Origin: Paenibacillus glycanilyticus
GTDB taxonomy: Bacteria; Bacillota; Bacilli; Paenibacillales; Paenibacillaceae
Reading direction: 5' to 3'
Length of the DNA: 64,000 nt
Assembly (NCBI RefSeq): GCF_030161375.1
Contig: NZ_BSSQ01000018.1
Location: forward strand, 239,459 to 303,458
This document shows, piece by piece, positions 16,234-23,301 of this stretch; position 1 is the first letter of the stretch; each line of letters opens with the position of its first letter. A model generated the notes under the pieces. The model did no database searches and was not told where the DNA came from. It saw nothing but the letters and a program-made list of their open reading frames with translations. The position numbers were made by a program, and so were the translations under genes.

Positions 16234-17299
16234 GTTCCACCTCGCTCCTTTCCTCTCTTTTTCGCTTGAATTTGATCTTGGCGAGCAGCCCCGTTAACCC
16301 GTTAGGCAAAAAGACGACAACCAGGATAAACACGCCGCCGAGGAAATATGTCCACCCTTCCGGATACGTCGTGCTGAATTCGCTCTTGGCCCAGTTCATA
16401 AGCACAGCGCCAAGCGCCGCTCCGATCAAAGTGCCGCGGCCGCCGATCGCCACCCATAACACCATCTCAATGGAAGGCACGATTCCCATCATGGACGGGG
16501 AAATAATGCCGACATGCAAGACGAACAACATGCCGGCAATTCCCGCGATAGCCGCCGACAACGTAAATATGACCATCTGATACACCGCCGGGTTGTAGCC
16601 GATGAACCTTACCCGGTTCTCTCCGTCGCGGATCGCGCGGAGCACCTTGCCGAACCTGCTCTTGACCACGTAACGGCACAAAATAAATACGACGATAAGA
16701 ACCGCTGCCGTCACCCAATACAACAGCCGCTTCGTATCGGGAGAAGCAATTGATTCCCCTAAAATTTTGCTATAACCCGTAACGCCGTTTGTCCCGCCGG
16801 TATAGGCCTGCTGGCCAACGAGCAGCGTTGTCGTAATAATGACGAGCGCTTGCGTCAGTATCGTGAAGTACACGCCGCGAATCCGGTTGCGGAATGTGAA
16901 AAAGCCGAGAAACAACGCGAGTGTGGCAGGCAGTAGAATGCCCATTAGCACGGCAAAGCCAAAATACTCGAACGGCTTCCAGAACATCGGCAACTCGCTT
17001 AATCCGCTCCAACCCATGAAGTCGGGCATCTTCCCGCCGCTTGCTTCAAGCTTCAGGTACATCGCCATCGCATAGGCGCCTAAGCCAAAAAAGATGCCAT
17101 GCCCCAAGCTCAAAATGCCGGTATAACCCCAGATCAGATCGAGTCCAAGCGCCACAATGGCAAAGGCAAGAAACTTGGCGAGCAGATTCAGACGGAAGTC
17201 GCTTAAGAACATCGGCGCGGCGAATAGCGCCGCCGCGGCCGCCGCATACCCGGCGAGCAGCCATAAACGCTGGGGAGATAATCGTTTTAGCGTAAACAT
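16205..17299 (-). CDS. urtC: Urea ABC transporter permease UrtC
   Basis: 364 residues, about ten hydrophobic segments, with the LivM-type core LGLDLIWGYTGILSLGHGIFFGLGAYAM. The short cytoplasmic tail is basic. I prefer ATG 17299 to GTG 17311 because GGAG sits 6 bases before the ATG. It forms the membrane pore with UrtB, encoded 18 bases upstream, and its 3' end overlaps urtD. Confidence 0.92.
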   Translation of the reverse strand: MFTLKRLSPQRLWLLAGYAAAAAALFAAPMFLSDFRLNLLAKFLAFAIVALGLDLIWGYTGILSLGHGIFFGLGAYAMAMYLKLEASGGKMPDFMGWSGLSELPMFWKPFEYFGFAVLMGILLPATLALFLGFFTFRNRIRGVYFTILTQALVIITTTLLVGQQAYTGGTNGVTGYSKILGESIASPDTKRLLYWVTAAVLIVVFILCRYVVKSRFGKVLRAIRDGENRVRFIGYNPAVYQMVIFTLSAAIAGIAGMLFVLHVGIISPSMMGIVPSIEMVLWVAIGGRGTLIGAALGAVLMNWAKSEFSTTYPEGWTYFLGGVFILVVVFLPNGLTGLLAKIKFKRKREERSEVEHERIEHPAM

Positions 17300-17317
17300 C
17301 CTGTTCTCCACCTCTCT

Positions 17318-18223
17318 CTATGAATCAAGCGAACGCGAGCGCATCGCCACGAATCCCATTGGTCTCCATTGCAGGAAGGCAACGATACAGAGGAATACGA
17401 GCACTTTGCCTAGCGATGCATTCGTCCAATATTCAAACATCGTATTAAACACTCCGATTCCAAGCGCGCCGAGAATAGTGCCGACCAGCTTGCCGACGCC
17501 GCCAAGCACGACGACCATAAACGCATCCACGATATAATAAGTGCCAAGCGAAGGTCCGATTGGACCTAGCAGCGTTAGCGCGCATCCGGCAATGCCGGCA
17601 ATCCCGGATCCAATCGCAAACGTCATTGCATCCACACGGCGCGTCGATACGCCAAGACAAGCGGCCATGTCGCGGTTTTGCATCACGGCCCTCATCCGTC
17701 GCCCTTCGAGGCTGCGGTAAATATAGAAGTACATCGCAAGCAGCGTAAGCACAACAAGCCCGAGGATAAACAACCGTTTGTAAGGAAGCACCGCGCCAAG
17801 GAAGTTCACGCCGCCGTCCAACCAGGAGGGGCTCGTCACCGCAACGTTAGGCGCTCCGAAGATCGATCTGGCCAGTTGCTGGAGCACAAGCCCAACGCCC
17901 CAGGTAGCAAGCAGGCTATCAAGCGGCCGGCCGTAGAGAAACCGGATGAGGCTCGTTTCTAGAATGAGACCAAACAGAAAGGCAATAAGGAAGCTGACCG
18001 GAATGGCGAGCACGAAATACCAATCGAACATCGACTTCGGCAAATAGTCGTTGAATATATTTTGCGTCAGATACGTGGAGTAAGCGCCGATCATAATAAG
18101 CTCCCCATGGGCCATATTGATGACCTTCATCAAGCCAAACGTAATAGAAAGACCCAATGCGATAAGCAGCAATATCGAGCTGACGCTCAGCCCGTTGAAC
18201 AACTGCAGGACAAAGACCTCCAT
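17318..18223 (-). CDS. urtB: Urea ABC transporter permease UrtB
   Basis: 301 residues, LivH-type permease with LLLIALGLSITFGLMKVINMAHGELIMIGAYSTYL at its start and several further helices. ATG 18223 follows AAGGAGTTGAAGGCAT. It is preceded by a hairpin with a T-run after urtA, so it and the distal genes may be transcribed less than the receptor. Confidence 0.92.
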   Translation of the reverse strand: MEVFVLQLFNGLSVSSILLLIALGLSITFGLMKVINMAHGELIMIGAYSTYLTQNIFNDYLPKSMFDWYFVLAIPVSFLIAFLFGLILETSLIRFLYGRPLDSLLATWGVGLVLQQLARSIFGAPNVAVTSPSWLDGGVNFLGAVLPYKRLFILGLVVLTLLAMYFYIYRSLEGRRMRAVMQNRDMAACLGVSTRRVDAMTFAIGSGIAGIAGCALTLLGPIGPSLGTYYIVDAFMVVVLGGVGKLVGTILGALGIGVFNTMFEYWTNASLGKVLVFLCIVAFLQWRPMGFVAMRSRSLDS

Positions 18224-18251
18224 ATGCCTTCAACTCCTTCATGATTTCCCG

Positions 18252-18302
18252 CAAAAAAAGAAAGGGAGTATCCGAAGCGATCACTCTGCCGAATACTCCC
18301 TT
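18252..18302 (-). terminator. Intra-operon terminator between urtA and urtB
   Basis: In the leftward transcript, arms at 18290-18302 and 18261-18274 pair through GGGAGTAT/ATACTCCC and are followed by TCTTTTTTT. It probably permits partial read-through, giving more receptor than channel. Confidence 0.75.
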
Positions 18303-18310
18303 CTCTTGCC

Positions 18311-19561
18311 TTAGTCCGTCGGTTTGATGCTAGCCGCCCAATCGTAACCTTTCAGGAACGGATCCGGCATTACCGCGCTTCCGGAATTCCACAACTCCTT
18401 GAACTGCCCGTCGGATTGTACTTCGCCGATCCTTACCGTTTTGTAAATATGCTGGTTCTCTCCGTCGATCTTCACTTTGCCCTCCGGCGCATCCCACTCA
18501 AGATCCTTCGCCGCCGCCTTCACTTTATCCACGTCCGTGGAGCCCGCTTTCTCGACTGCCGCTTTCCAGAGATACACCGCGGTGTAACCCGCTTCGATCG
18601 GGTCGGCCGTTACGCGGTCTTCGCCGTATTTCTTCTTGTAGTTCTCCACGAACGTTTTGTTCGCGGGCGTATCCGTCGTCTGGTAGTAGTTCCAGGCCGC
18701 CAGATGGCCTTGAAGCACGTCGACGCCGATACCGCGGATTTCTTCTTCCGCCACCGATACGGAGAGGGTCGTCATGTCTTTTGACGAAATACCCGCATCT
18801 TTCAACTGCTTGAAGAATGCGACGTTGCTGTCGCCGTTCAGCGTGTTGAACACGACGTCCGGCTTCGCTTCTTTTATTTTGCTAATGATTGTGCTGTAGT
18901 CGGTATGGCCAAGCGGCGTATATTCTTCGCCTACCATTTCGCCGCCTTTTGCTTTCAATTGCTCTTTAATGATCAAGTTTGCCGTACGGGGGAATACGTA
19001 GTCCGAACCAAGCAGGTAGAACTTCTTGCCCCGGTTCTCGAGCAGCCAATCCACGGCAGGAACGATCTGCTGGTTTGTTGTTGCGCCGGTATAAAAAATG
19101 TTAGGGGAAGCTTCGAGGCCTTCGTACTGAACCGGGTACCAGAGCAATCCGTTTAATTCTTCGAACACCGGCTTCATCGCCTTGCGGCTGGAAGAGGTCC
19201 ATCCTCCGAATACGGTAGCCACTTTATCTTCGGATAATAACTTACGCGCTTTCTCCGCAAAGGTCGGCCAATCGGACGCGCCGTCTTCCTGGACGGCCTC
19301 AATCTTCTTGCCAAGCACGCCGCCTGCCGCATTGATTTCCTCGATCGCCATCATTTCCGCGTCGCGGACGGACACCTCGCTGATCGCCATCGTACCGCTT
19401 AAGGAATGCAATACCCCAACCTTGATGACATCGCCGGAAGCGGCTCCCGAACCGCTTTCTGTCGCCTGCGATGCAGGTTCCTCATTGTTGCCGCAAGCTG
19501 CCAGCATTAAGCTGAGCGCAACCGTTATTAGCCCCGTCTGATACAACCGTTTCTTCATCAT
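18311..19561 (-). CDS. urtA: Urea ABC transporter substrate-binding lipoprotein UrtA
   Basis: 416 residues. Signal peptide with lipobox LAAC (Cys23). The mature protein has IKVGVLHSLSGTMAISE, GWTSSSRKAMKPVFE, LLWYPVQYEGLEASPNIFYTGA and the NQHIYKTVRIGE region, all typical of UrtA urea or short-chain amide receptors rather than Liv amino acid receptors. It is first in urtABCDE. No urease genes occur in the window, so the use of the imported urea must lie elsewhere. ATG 19561 follows GGGGAGTGGAGAG. A sigma-A promoter with a GlnR/TnrA box lies about 80-120 bases upstream, so nitrogen control is likely. Confidence 0.94.
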   Translation of the reverse strand: MMKKRLYQTGLITVALSLMLAACGNNEEPASQATESGSGAASGDVIKVGVLHSLSGTMAISEVSVRDAEMMAIEEINAAGGVLGKKIEAVQEDGASDWPTFAEKARKLLSEDKVATVFGGWTSSSRKAMKPVFEELNGLLWYPVQYEGLEASPNIFYTGATTNQQIVPAVDWLLENRGKKFYLLGSDYVFPRTANLIIKEQLKAKGGEMVGEEYTPLGHTDYSTIISKIKEAKPDVVFNTLNGDSNVAFFKQLKDAGISSKDMTTLSVSVAEEEIRGIGVDVLQGHLAAWNYYQTTDTPANKTFVENYKKKYGEDRVTADPIEAGYTAVYLWKAAVEKAGSTDVDKVKAAAKDLEWDAPEGKVKIDGENQHIYKTVRIGEVQSDGQFKELWNSGSAVMPDPFLKGYDWAASIKPTD

Positions 19562-19639
19562 CTCTCCACTCCCCAGTTCTTCTATGTTTTTCTATACACG
19601 AACAATTTACTGGTATGTATTACCAACGTTCGCATCATC

Positions 19640-19669
19640 ATTATAGGGGGTGGTCAATTTTGATGTCAA
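19640..19669 (-). promoter_or_regulatory. Sigma-A promoter of urtABCDE
   Basis: Minus strand: -35 TTGACA (19664-19669), 18-base spacer, -10 TATAAT (19640-19645). Predicted start near 19633. Confidence 0.75.
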
Positions 19670-19680
19670 CATATATAACA
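19664..19680. promoter_or_regulatory. GlnR/TnrA box at the urt promoter
   Basis: TGTCAACATATATAACA matches the Bacillus GlnR/TnrA consensus TGTNA-N7-TNACA at every fixed position. Its centre is near -39 and it overlaps the -35 element. A second, one-mismatch copy lies at 19749-19765. Confidence 0.7.
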
Positions 19681-19877
19681 CATGTTTTCAAAAAAGAAGG
19701 AAATTAGGCTCATTAAATGATCGTTTCAGGATAAATTTCGATAAAATACGTCATTTTATTTAACACTTCAACATGGTTAACTAGTATTTAATGACATTTA
19801 ATTAACACTATATGTAATTATTATAGTTGTCTCGTTATTGAAACTTAACATCCGCAGCAGACGCTGGCCCATGCGCC

Positions 19878-20095
19878 TTTAACGATGCGGCACATCCTTA
19901 AGCGGCAAAATGTGCATGGCGCGAGCGCGGTTAACGATGTGCGATATCGCTAAGGTTGGTGGATATGCGGAATGTCGGGGCAAAACTAGCTAGGTGGTTA
20001 GGCTTAACGATGCCACGTATCGTTAAGGAAAAACAAATGCATGGCGCGAGCGCGCTTAACGATGTGCGGTATCGCTAAGGTTGGCGGAAGTGGGG
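19878..20095. repeat. Tandem 125-bp repeat of paired inverted-repeat units
   Basis: Four roughly 25-base dyads begin at 19878, 19930, 20003 and 20055, each of the form CTTAACGAT-N7-ATCGTTAAG. The dyad at 20003-20027 has perfect 9-base arms; the other three are diverged. Dyads 1-2 and 3-4 are separated by the shared block ATGCATGGCGCGAGCGCG, and the two halves repeat with a 125-base period. The remainder of the gene-free stretch 19562-20159 is AT-rich near the urt promoter and holds a terminator near 20140. Confidence 0.75.
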
Positions 20096-20123
20096 AAATT
20101 CGAGGGTAAACGAGGCAATTAAA

Positions 20124-20155
20124 AGGGCTGTCCCCTTAGCGCTGGGACAGCCCTC
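20124..20155 (-). terminator. Terminator after the MFS exporter gene
   Basis: GGGCTGTCCC / GGGACAGCCC arms around an AGCGCTAAG loop, followed in the leftward direction by TTTT. Confidence 0.8.
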
Positions 20156-20159
20156 TCGA

Positions 20160-21413
20160 TTATTGCTGCAGTTCCGCCTGTGCCGCCGGCGCAGGCTTCC
20201 CGGCTTCGATCAGCCGTTTGTTGCTGGCGAAGAACAACGTCAGAATTAACACCAGCAAGCCGGTTCCGACGAGCAGCCATTCAATCTCGATTACGTCCGC
20301 AAGCGGACCAAAGATAAGCATGCCAATCGGCATCATGGAGGTCGAGATCATGCCAAAGATGCCAAAGATACGCCCCATGTAGTTCGGATCGACCTTTTCC
20401 TGCAGCATGACGGTTGTTGGCGTATTTGCTAGCGGCATCGCAATGCCGAACACGGCCATTACAAACAAATAAAGCCAGAAGATCGGGATGACTCCCAGCA
20501 GCAACGTGCATATCCCCACGATCAGATTCGCAAAAGTCATGGTGTATATTTTGTTGCGGAAGCCGCCCCATGACGCGATAATCGCCCCGCCGGCCATCAT
20601 CCCAACCGAGAAAGCAATCTCGATAGCCGTCAGCCGCCAATAATCATCGCCGAAGCTGCGCGTTACTTGAAGCGGCGTCAAGAACGCGGCCGGAGCCATC
20701 AGCACAAAAAACATAGCGAAAAACATAAAAAACGTTTTCAAAAAACTATGATTCTTAATATAGGCAAGCCCCTGCTTAAAGTCCTCTAGGTAACTTGTCG
20801 ATTGAGCATCCGAAGCCTTCTGATGCAATGGAATCCGCAGAAATATAAACAACGTCAAGATTGCAACGGCCGCCGTTACCACATCAATAAAGAAGATGAT
20901 CTCCATGCTCGCCACTGTAAGCAACGTCGCGCTGACAACTGGAGCAACAAACATCATCAACGCCTGCAGCGTTCCGTTAATTCCGTTAATCTTCGTAAGC
21001 TTATCCTCCGGCACTATCTGCGGCAGAATCGCCCCAACGGCAGGCGTTTGAACTCCCGCTCCCAGCGCGCGGACAGCCGCAACGACAAACATAAGCCATG
21101 GCTCGTCATAGCCTAGCAGGAAAATAATCGCGAGAATTAACGTAACGATCGCAATCATAGAATCGGCGATCATAATGAGCGTTTTCCGGTTGAAGCGGTC
21201 CGCCCACACGCCGGCAAACGGCGACAACAGAAACGTGGGAATAAAGCCGCACACAATAAACAAAGTCATCATTAAGCCGGATTTTGTACTCAGGGTTACG
21301 TACCACATAATGGCGTATTGAACTAAGGCGGAACCAAATAACGAGATCGTCTGACTGCTCAGAAAGAGAATAATGTCTCTCTTCCAATTCCTTCTCTCAT
21401 CGGTTGTTGTCAT
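20160..21413 (-). CDS. MFS transporter (macrolide-efflux/MefA-like group)
   Basis: 417 residues with about twelve membrane helices. The N-terminal half contains GSALVQYAIMWYVT and the signature loop GVWADRFNRKTLIM, typical of the MFS_3 group that holds MefA-type drug and siderophore exporters. A proton-driven efflux role is expected; the substrate cannot be read. ATG 21413 follows GGAAGGAAGTAGAG. It has its own terminator and no partner gene. Confidence 0.85.
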   Translation of the reverse strand: MTTTDERRNWKRDIILFLSSQTISLFGSALVQYAIMWYVTLSTKSGLMMTLFIVCGFIPTFLLSPFAGVWADRFNRKTLIMIADSMIAIVTLILAIIFLLGYDEPWLMFVVAAVRALGAGVQTPAVGAILPQIVPEDKLTKINGINGTLQALMMFVAPVVSATLLTVASMEIIFFIDVVTAAVAILTLFIFLRIPLHQKASDAQSTSYLEDFKQGLAYIKNHSFLKTFFMFFAMFFVLMAPAAFLTPLQVTRSFGDDYWRLTAIEIAFSVGMMAGGAIIASWGGFRNKIYTMTFANLIVGICTLLLGVIPIFWLYLFVMAVFGIAMPLANTPTTVMLQEKVDPNYMGRIFGIFGMISTSMMPIGMLIFGPLADVIEIEWLLVGTGLLVLILTLFFASNKRLIEAGKPAPAAQAELQQ

Positions 21414-21615
21414 CTCTACTTCCTTCCCTGAAATAATGATAGACTATCCCTTCCAAGTCATATCCATATTACGGGCAAGGCATTCTCTCTGCAATTAACT
21501 TCTTAGCTCTAAAAAAGCTAGAGATTCCGTTCTTTTATGAAAACTTAACGATCCCCATGAATGCTTCTATCTCCCCTACGCATAGATTTAATATAAAAAG
21601 CTAGGAGGAATTATC

Positions 21616-22599
21616 ATCAAAGCGATCGTATGTCCCAAATACGGAACACCTGAGGTTCTTCAGCTCCAGGATGTCGAAATGCCCATCCCTAAAGACAATG
21701 AGGTGCGGATTAAAATCCACGCTGCCGTCGTCACCCCTTCCGACTGCGCTTTCCGCCGGGCAGACCCGTCTTTCATTCGGTTTATGTATGGCCTTAGACG
21801 TCCCAAATATTCCATATTAGGCGTAGAGTTTGCCGGCGAGATCGAATCGGTAGGCAAAACGGTTACGGCTTTCCAGCCCGGCGACCAAGTGTACGGCATT
21901 AGCCCAAGCAGCTTTGGCGCGCATGCCGAATACGTCTGTTTGCCGGAGGACACACCGATATTCCGCAAACCGGACAATGCCACCTATGAAGAAGCCGCAG
22001 GTCTTTGCGACGGAGCGCTAACGGCATTGATTTTCTTAAGAGACAAGGCTAACCTGCAACCCGGTCAGAAGGTATTAATTAACGGCGCTTCAGGAGCTGT
22101 TGGCGCATATGCCGTGCAATTGGCCAAATACTACGGAGCCGAAGTTACCGGCGTATGCGGCAGCGGCAATACGGAAAAGGTAAAATCCTTCGGAGCCGAT
22201 CATCTTATCGACTATACCCGAGTGGATTTTACCCGTAACGGCCAACTATATGACGTGATTTTCGACGCTGTCGGCAAACGTTCTTTCCCGCAATGCAAGG
22301 ATGCGCTTACGCCAACGGGCATGTACCTAACCACGGTTCCCAGCCCCGGCGTTATGCTGGATATGCTGCGGACTTCAAGATCAAGCGGCAAGAAAGCGGT
22401 GTTCACCGCTGCGGGCCTTCAGCAAAACAAAGCCAATCTTGCTTTTCTCAAAAAGCTGTATGAAGCAGGCCGCTTCATGCCGGTCATCGACCGGCGCTAC
22501 TCGCTGGATCAGGTGGCCGAAGCCCATAAGTACGTGGAAACGGGACATAAAGCAGGAAATGTCATCATTTATTCAACGGAAGAAAGCGCAGGCTGTTGA
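21616..22599 (+). CDS. NAD(P)-dependent, zinc-less alcohol dehydrogenase / quinone oxidoreductase, apparent ATC start
   Basis: The conserved family N-terminus (normally M-KAIVCPKYGTPEVLQL) is present but its first codon is ATC at 21616, 7 bases after AGGAGG (21603-21608). ATT and ATC codons at 21610 and 21613 precede it; none is ATG, GTG or TTG. The next ATG (21679) lacks a good ribosome binding site and would remove the first 21 residues of the GroES-like domain. The Rossmann motif GASGAVGAYAVQLAKYYGAEVTGVCG and the C-terminal end are intact, so translation from a rare start is plausible. The zinc-binding residues of classical alcohol dehydrogenases are absent. Its 3' end overlaps the convergent DinB gene by 31 bases. 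Confidence 0.75.
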   Translation: MKAIVCPKYGTPEVLQLQDVEMPIPKDNEVRIKIHAAVVTPSDCAFRRADPSFIRFMYGLRRPKYSILGVEFAGEIESVGKTVTAFQPGDQVYGISPSSFGAHAEYVCLPEDTPIFRKPDNATYEEAAGLCDGALTALIFLRDKANLQPGQKVLINGASGAVGAYAVQLAKYYGAEVTGVCGSGNTEKVKSFGADHLIDYTRVDFTRNGQLYDVIFDAVGKRSFPQCKDALTPTGMYLTTVPSPGVMLDMLRTSRSSGKKAVFTAAGLQQNKANLAFLKKLYEAGRFMPVIDRRYSLDQVAEAHKYVETGHKAGNVIIYSTEESAGC

Positions 22600-23093
22600 T
22601 ACAAATAGAAGATATAATCCGTCATCGTGGAGGCGTATCCCAACTGACGCAGCATAGTCGTCACGTTGCCCCGGTGGTAAGAACCGTGATTCGCCACTTG
22701 CAGCACAATTTCGGATAAACGGGTTTCGCGTACTCCGGCGTATGGATTGTTCAGCGTGATGGACTTCTCCAAATCGCCTACCTGCTGAAACCACTCTCTG
22801 TATTGTTCAGCCAATAGTTCGTATAGCGCAGCATATTCATCTACGGATTGAAGCTGGAGCGCGTTTAACGGCATGCATTCCTGTAGCGCTTCCCCCATCT
22901 CCGTGCCGGTTAGCACCAAATACCACATTTTATCTACCGTATAGATGTGATTAAGAGCATGGGCAAGAGTCGGATACGACGAACCGCTCACTTCTTCGTT
23001 CAATACCGAGGCTGGCAGCTCTTTGATTCTCCCTATAATCTTTTCATTGGCCCATCTGTGATACTGGTACATCTCTACCGGATAATTCGTCAT
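22569..23093 (-). CDS. DinB family protein
   Basis: 174 residues. MYQYHRWANEKIIGRI at the start, YPTLAHALNHIYTVDKMWY in the middle and LQVANHGSYHRGNVTTMLRQLGY near the end supply the three metal-ligand histidine positions of the DinB four-helix bundle, which often acts as a thiol-dependent transferase. The frame could start 26 codons earlier, but AAGGGAG lies 9 bases before ATG 23093. It converges on the dehydrogenase gene and overlaps its last 31 bases on the opposite strand. Physiological reaction unknown. Confidence 0.85.
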   Translation of the reverse strand: MTNYPVEMYQYHRWANEKIIGRIKELPASVLNEEVSGSSYPTLAHALNHIYTVDKMWYLVLTGTEMGEALQECMPLNALQLQSVDEYAALYELLAEQYREWFQQVGDLEKSITLNNPYAGVRETRLSEIVLQVANHGSYHRGNVTTMLRQLGYASTMTDYIFYLYQQPALSSVE

Positions 23094-23136
23094 TGCAATC
23101 GACTCCCTTGGCGTTGTTATGCCCCTAGTATAAACA

Positions 23137-23168
23137 AAGAAGTATGACAACAGACTGTCATACTTCTT
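23137..23168. promoter_or_regulatory. Perfect 13-bp-arm palindrome between dinB-like and LuxR-type genes
   Basis: Arms AAGAAGTATGACA (23137-23149) and its complement (23156-23168) with a 6-base loop. No clear T-run follows on either strand, and it lies upstream of both divergent genes, so an operator is more likely than a terminator. Confidence 0.5.
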
Positions 23169-23301
23169 CAATAAAAAATGGAGAGATATAGATACGCACC
23201 GCCGCCATTCGACAGCAATCCTAGCTCGCCTGCCTTACAATAAGCCATATCCGTATTATTATTGACTAACCGCCTAAGAGCGGCGAGAGGTGATAGGCCG
23301 T

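Noticed and set aside
19562..19870. Possible small gene or riboswitch upstream of urtA
   Set aside because: AT-rich, only promoter and GlnR/TnrA-type sites recognisable; no ribosome binding site plus frame and no riboswitch-like conserved core.
19878..20095. CRISPR-like array
   Set aside because: Units are palindromic dyads in two tandem copies of 125 bases; there are no unique spacers and no cas genes.
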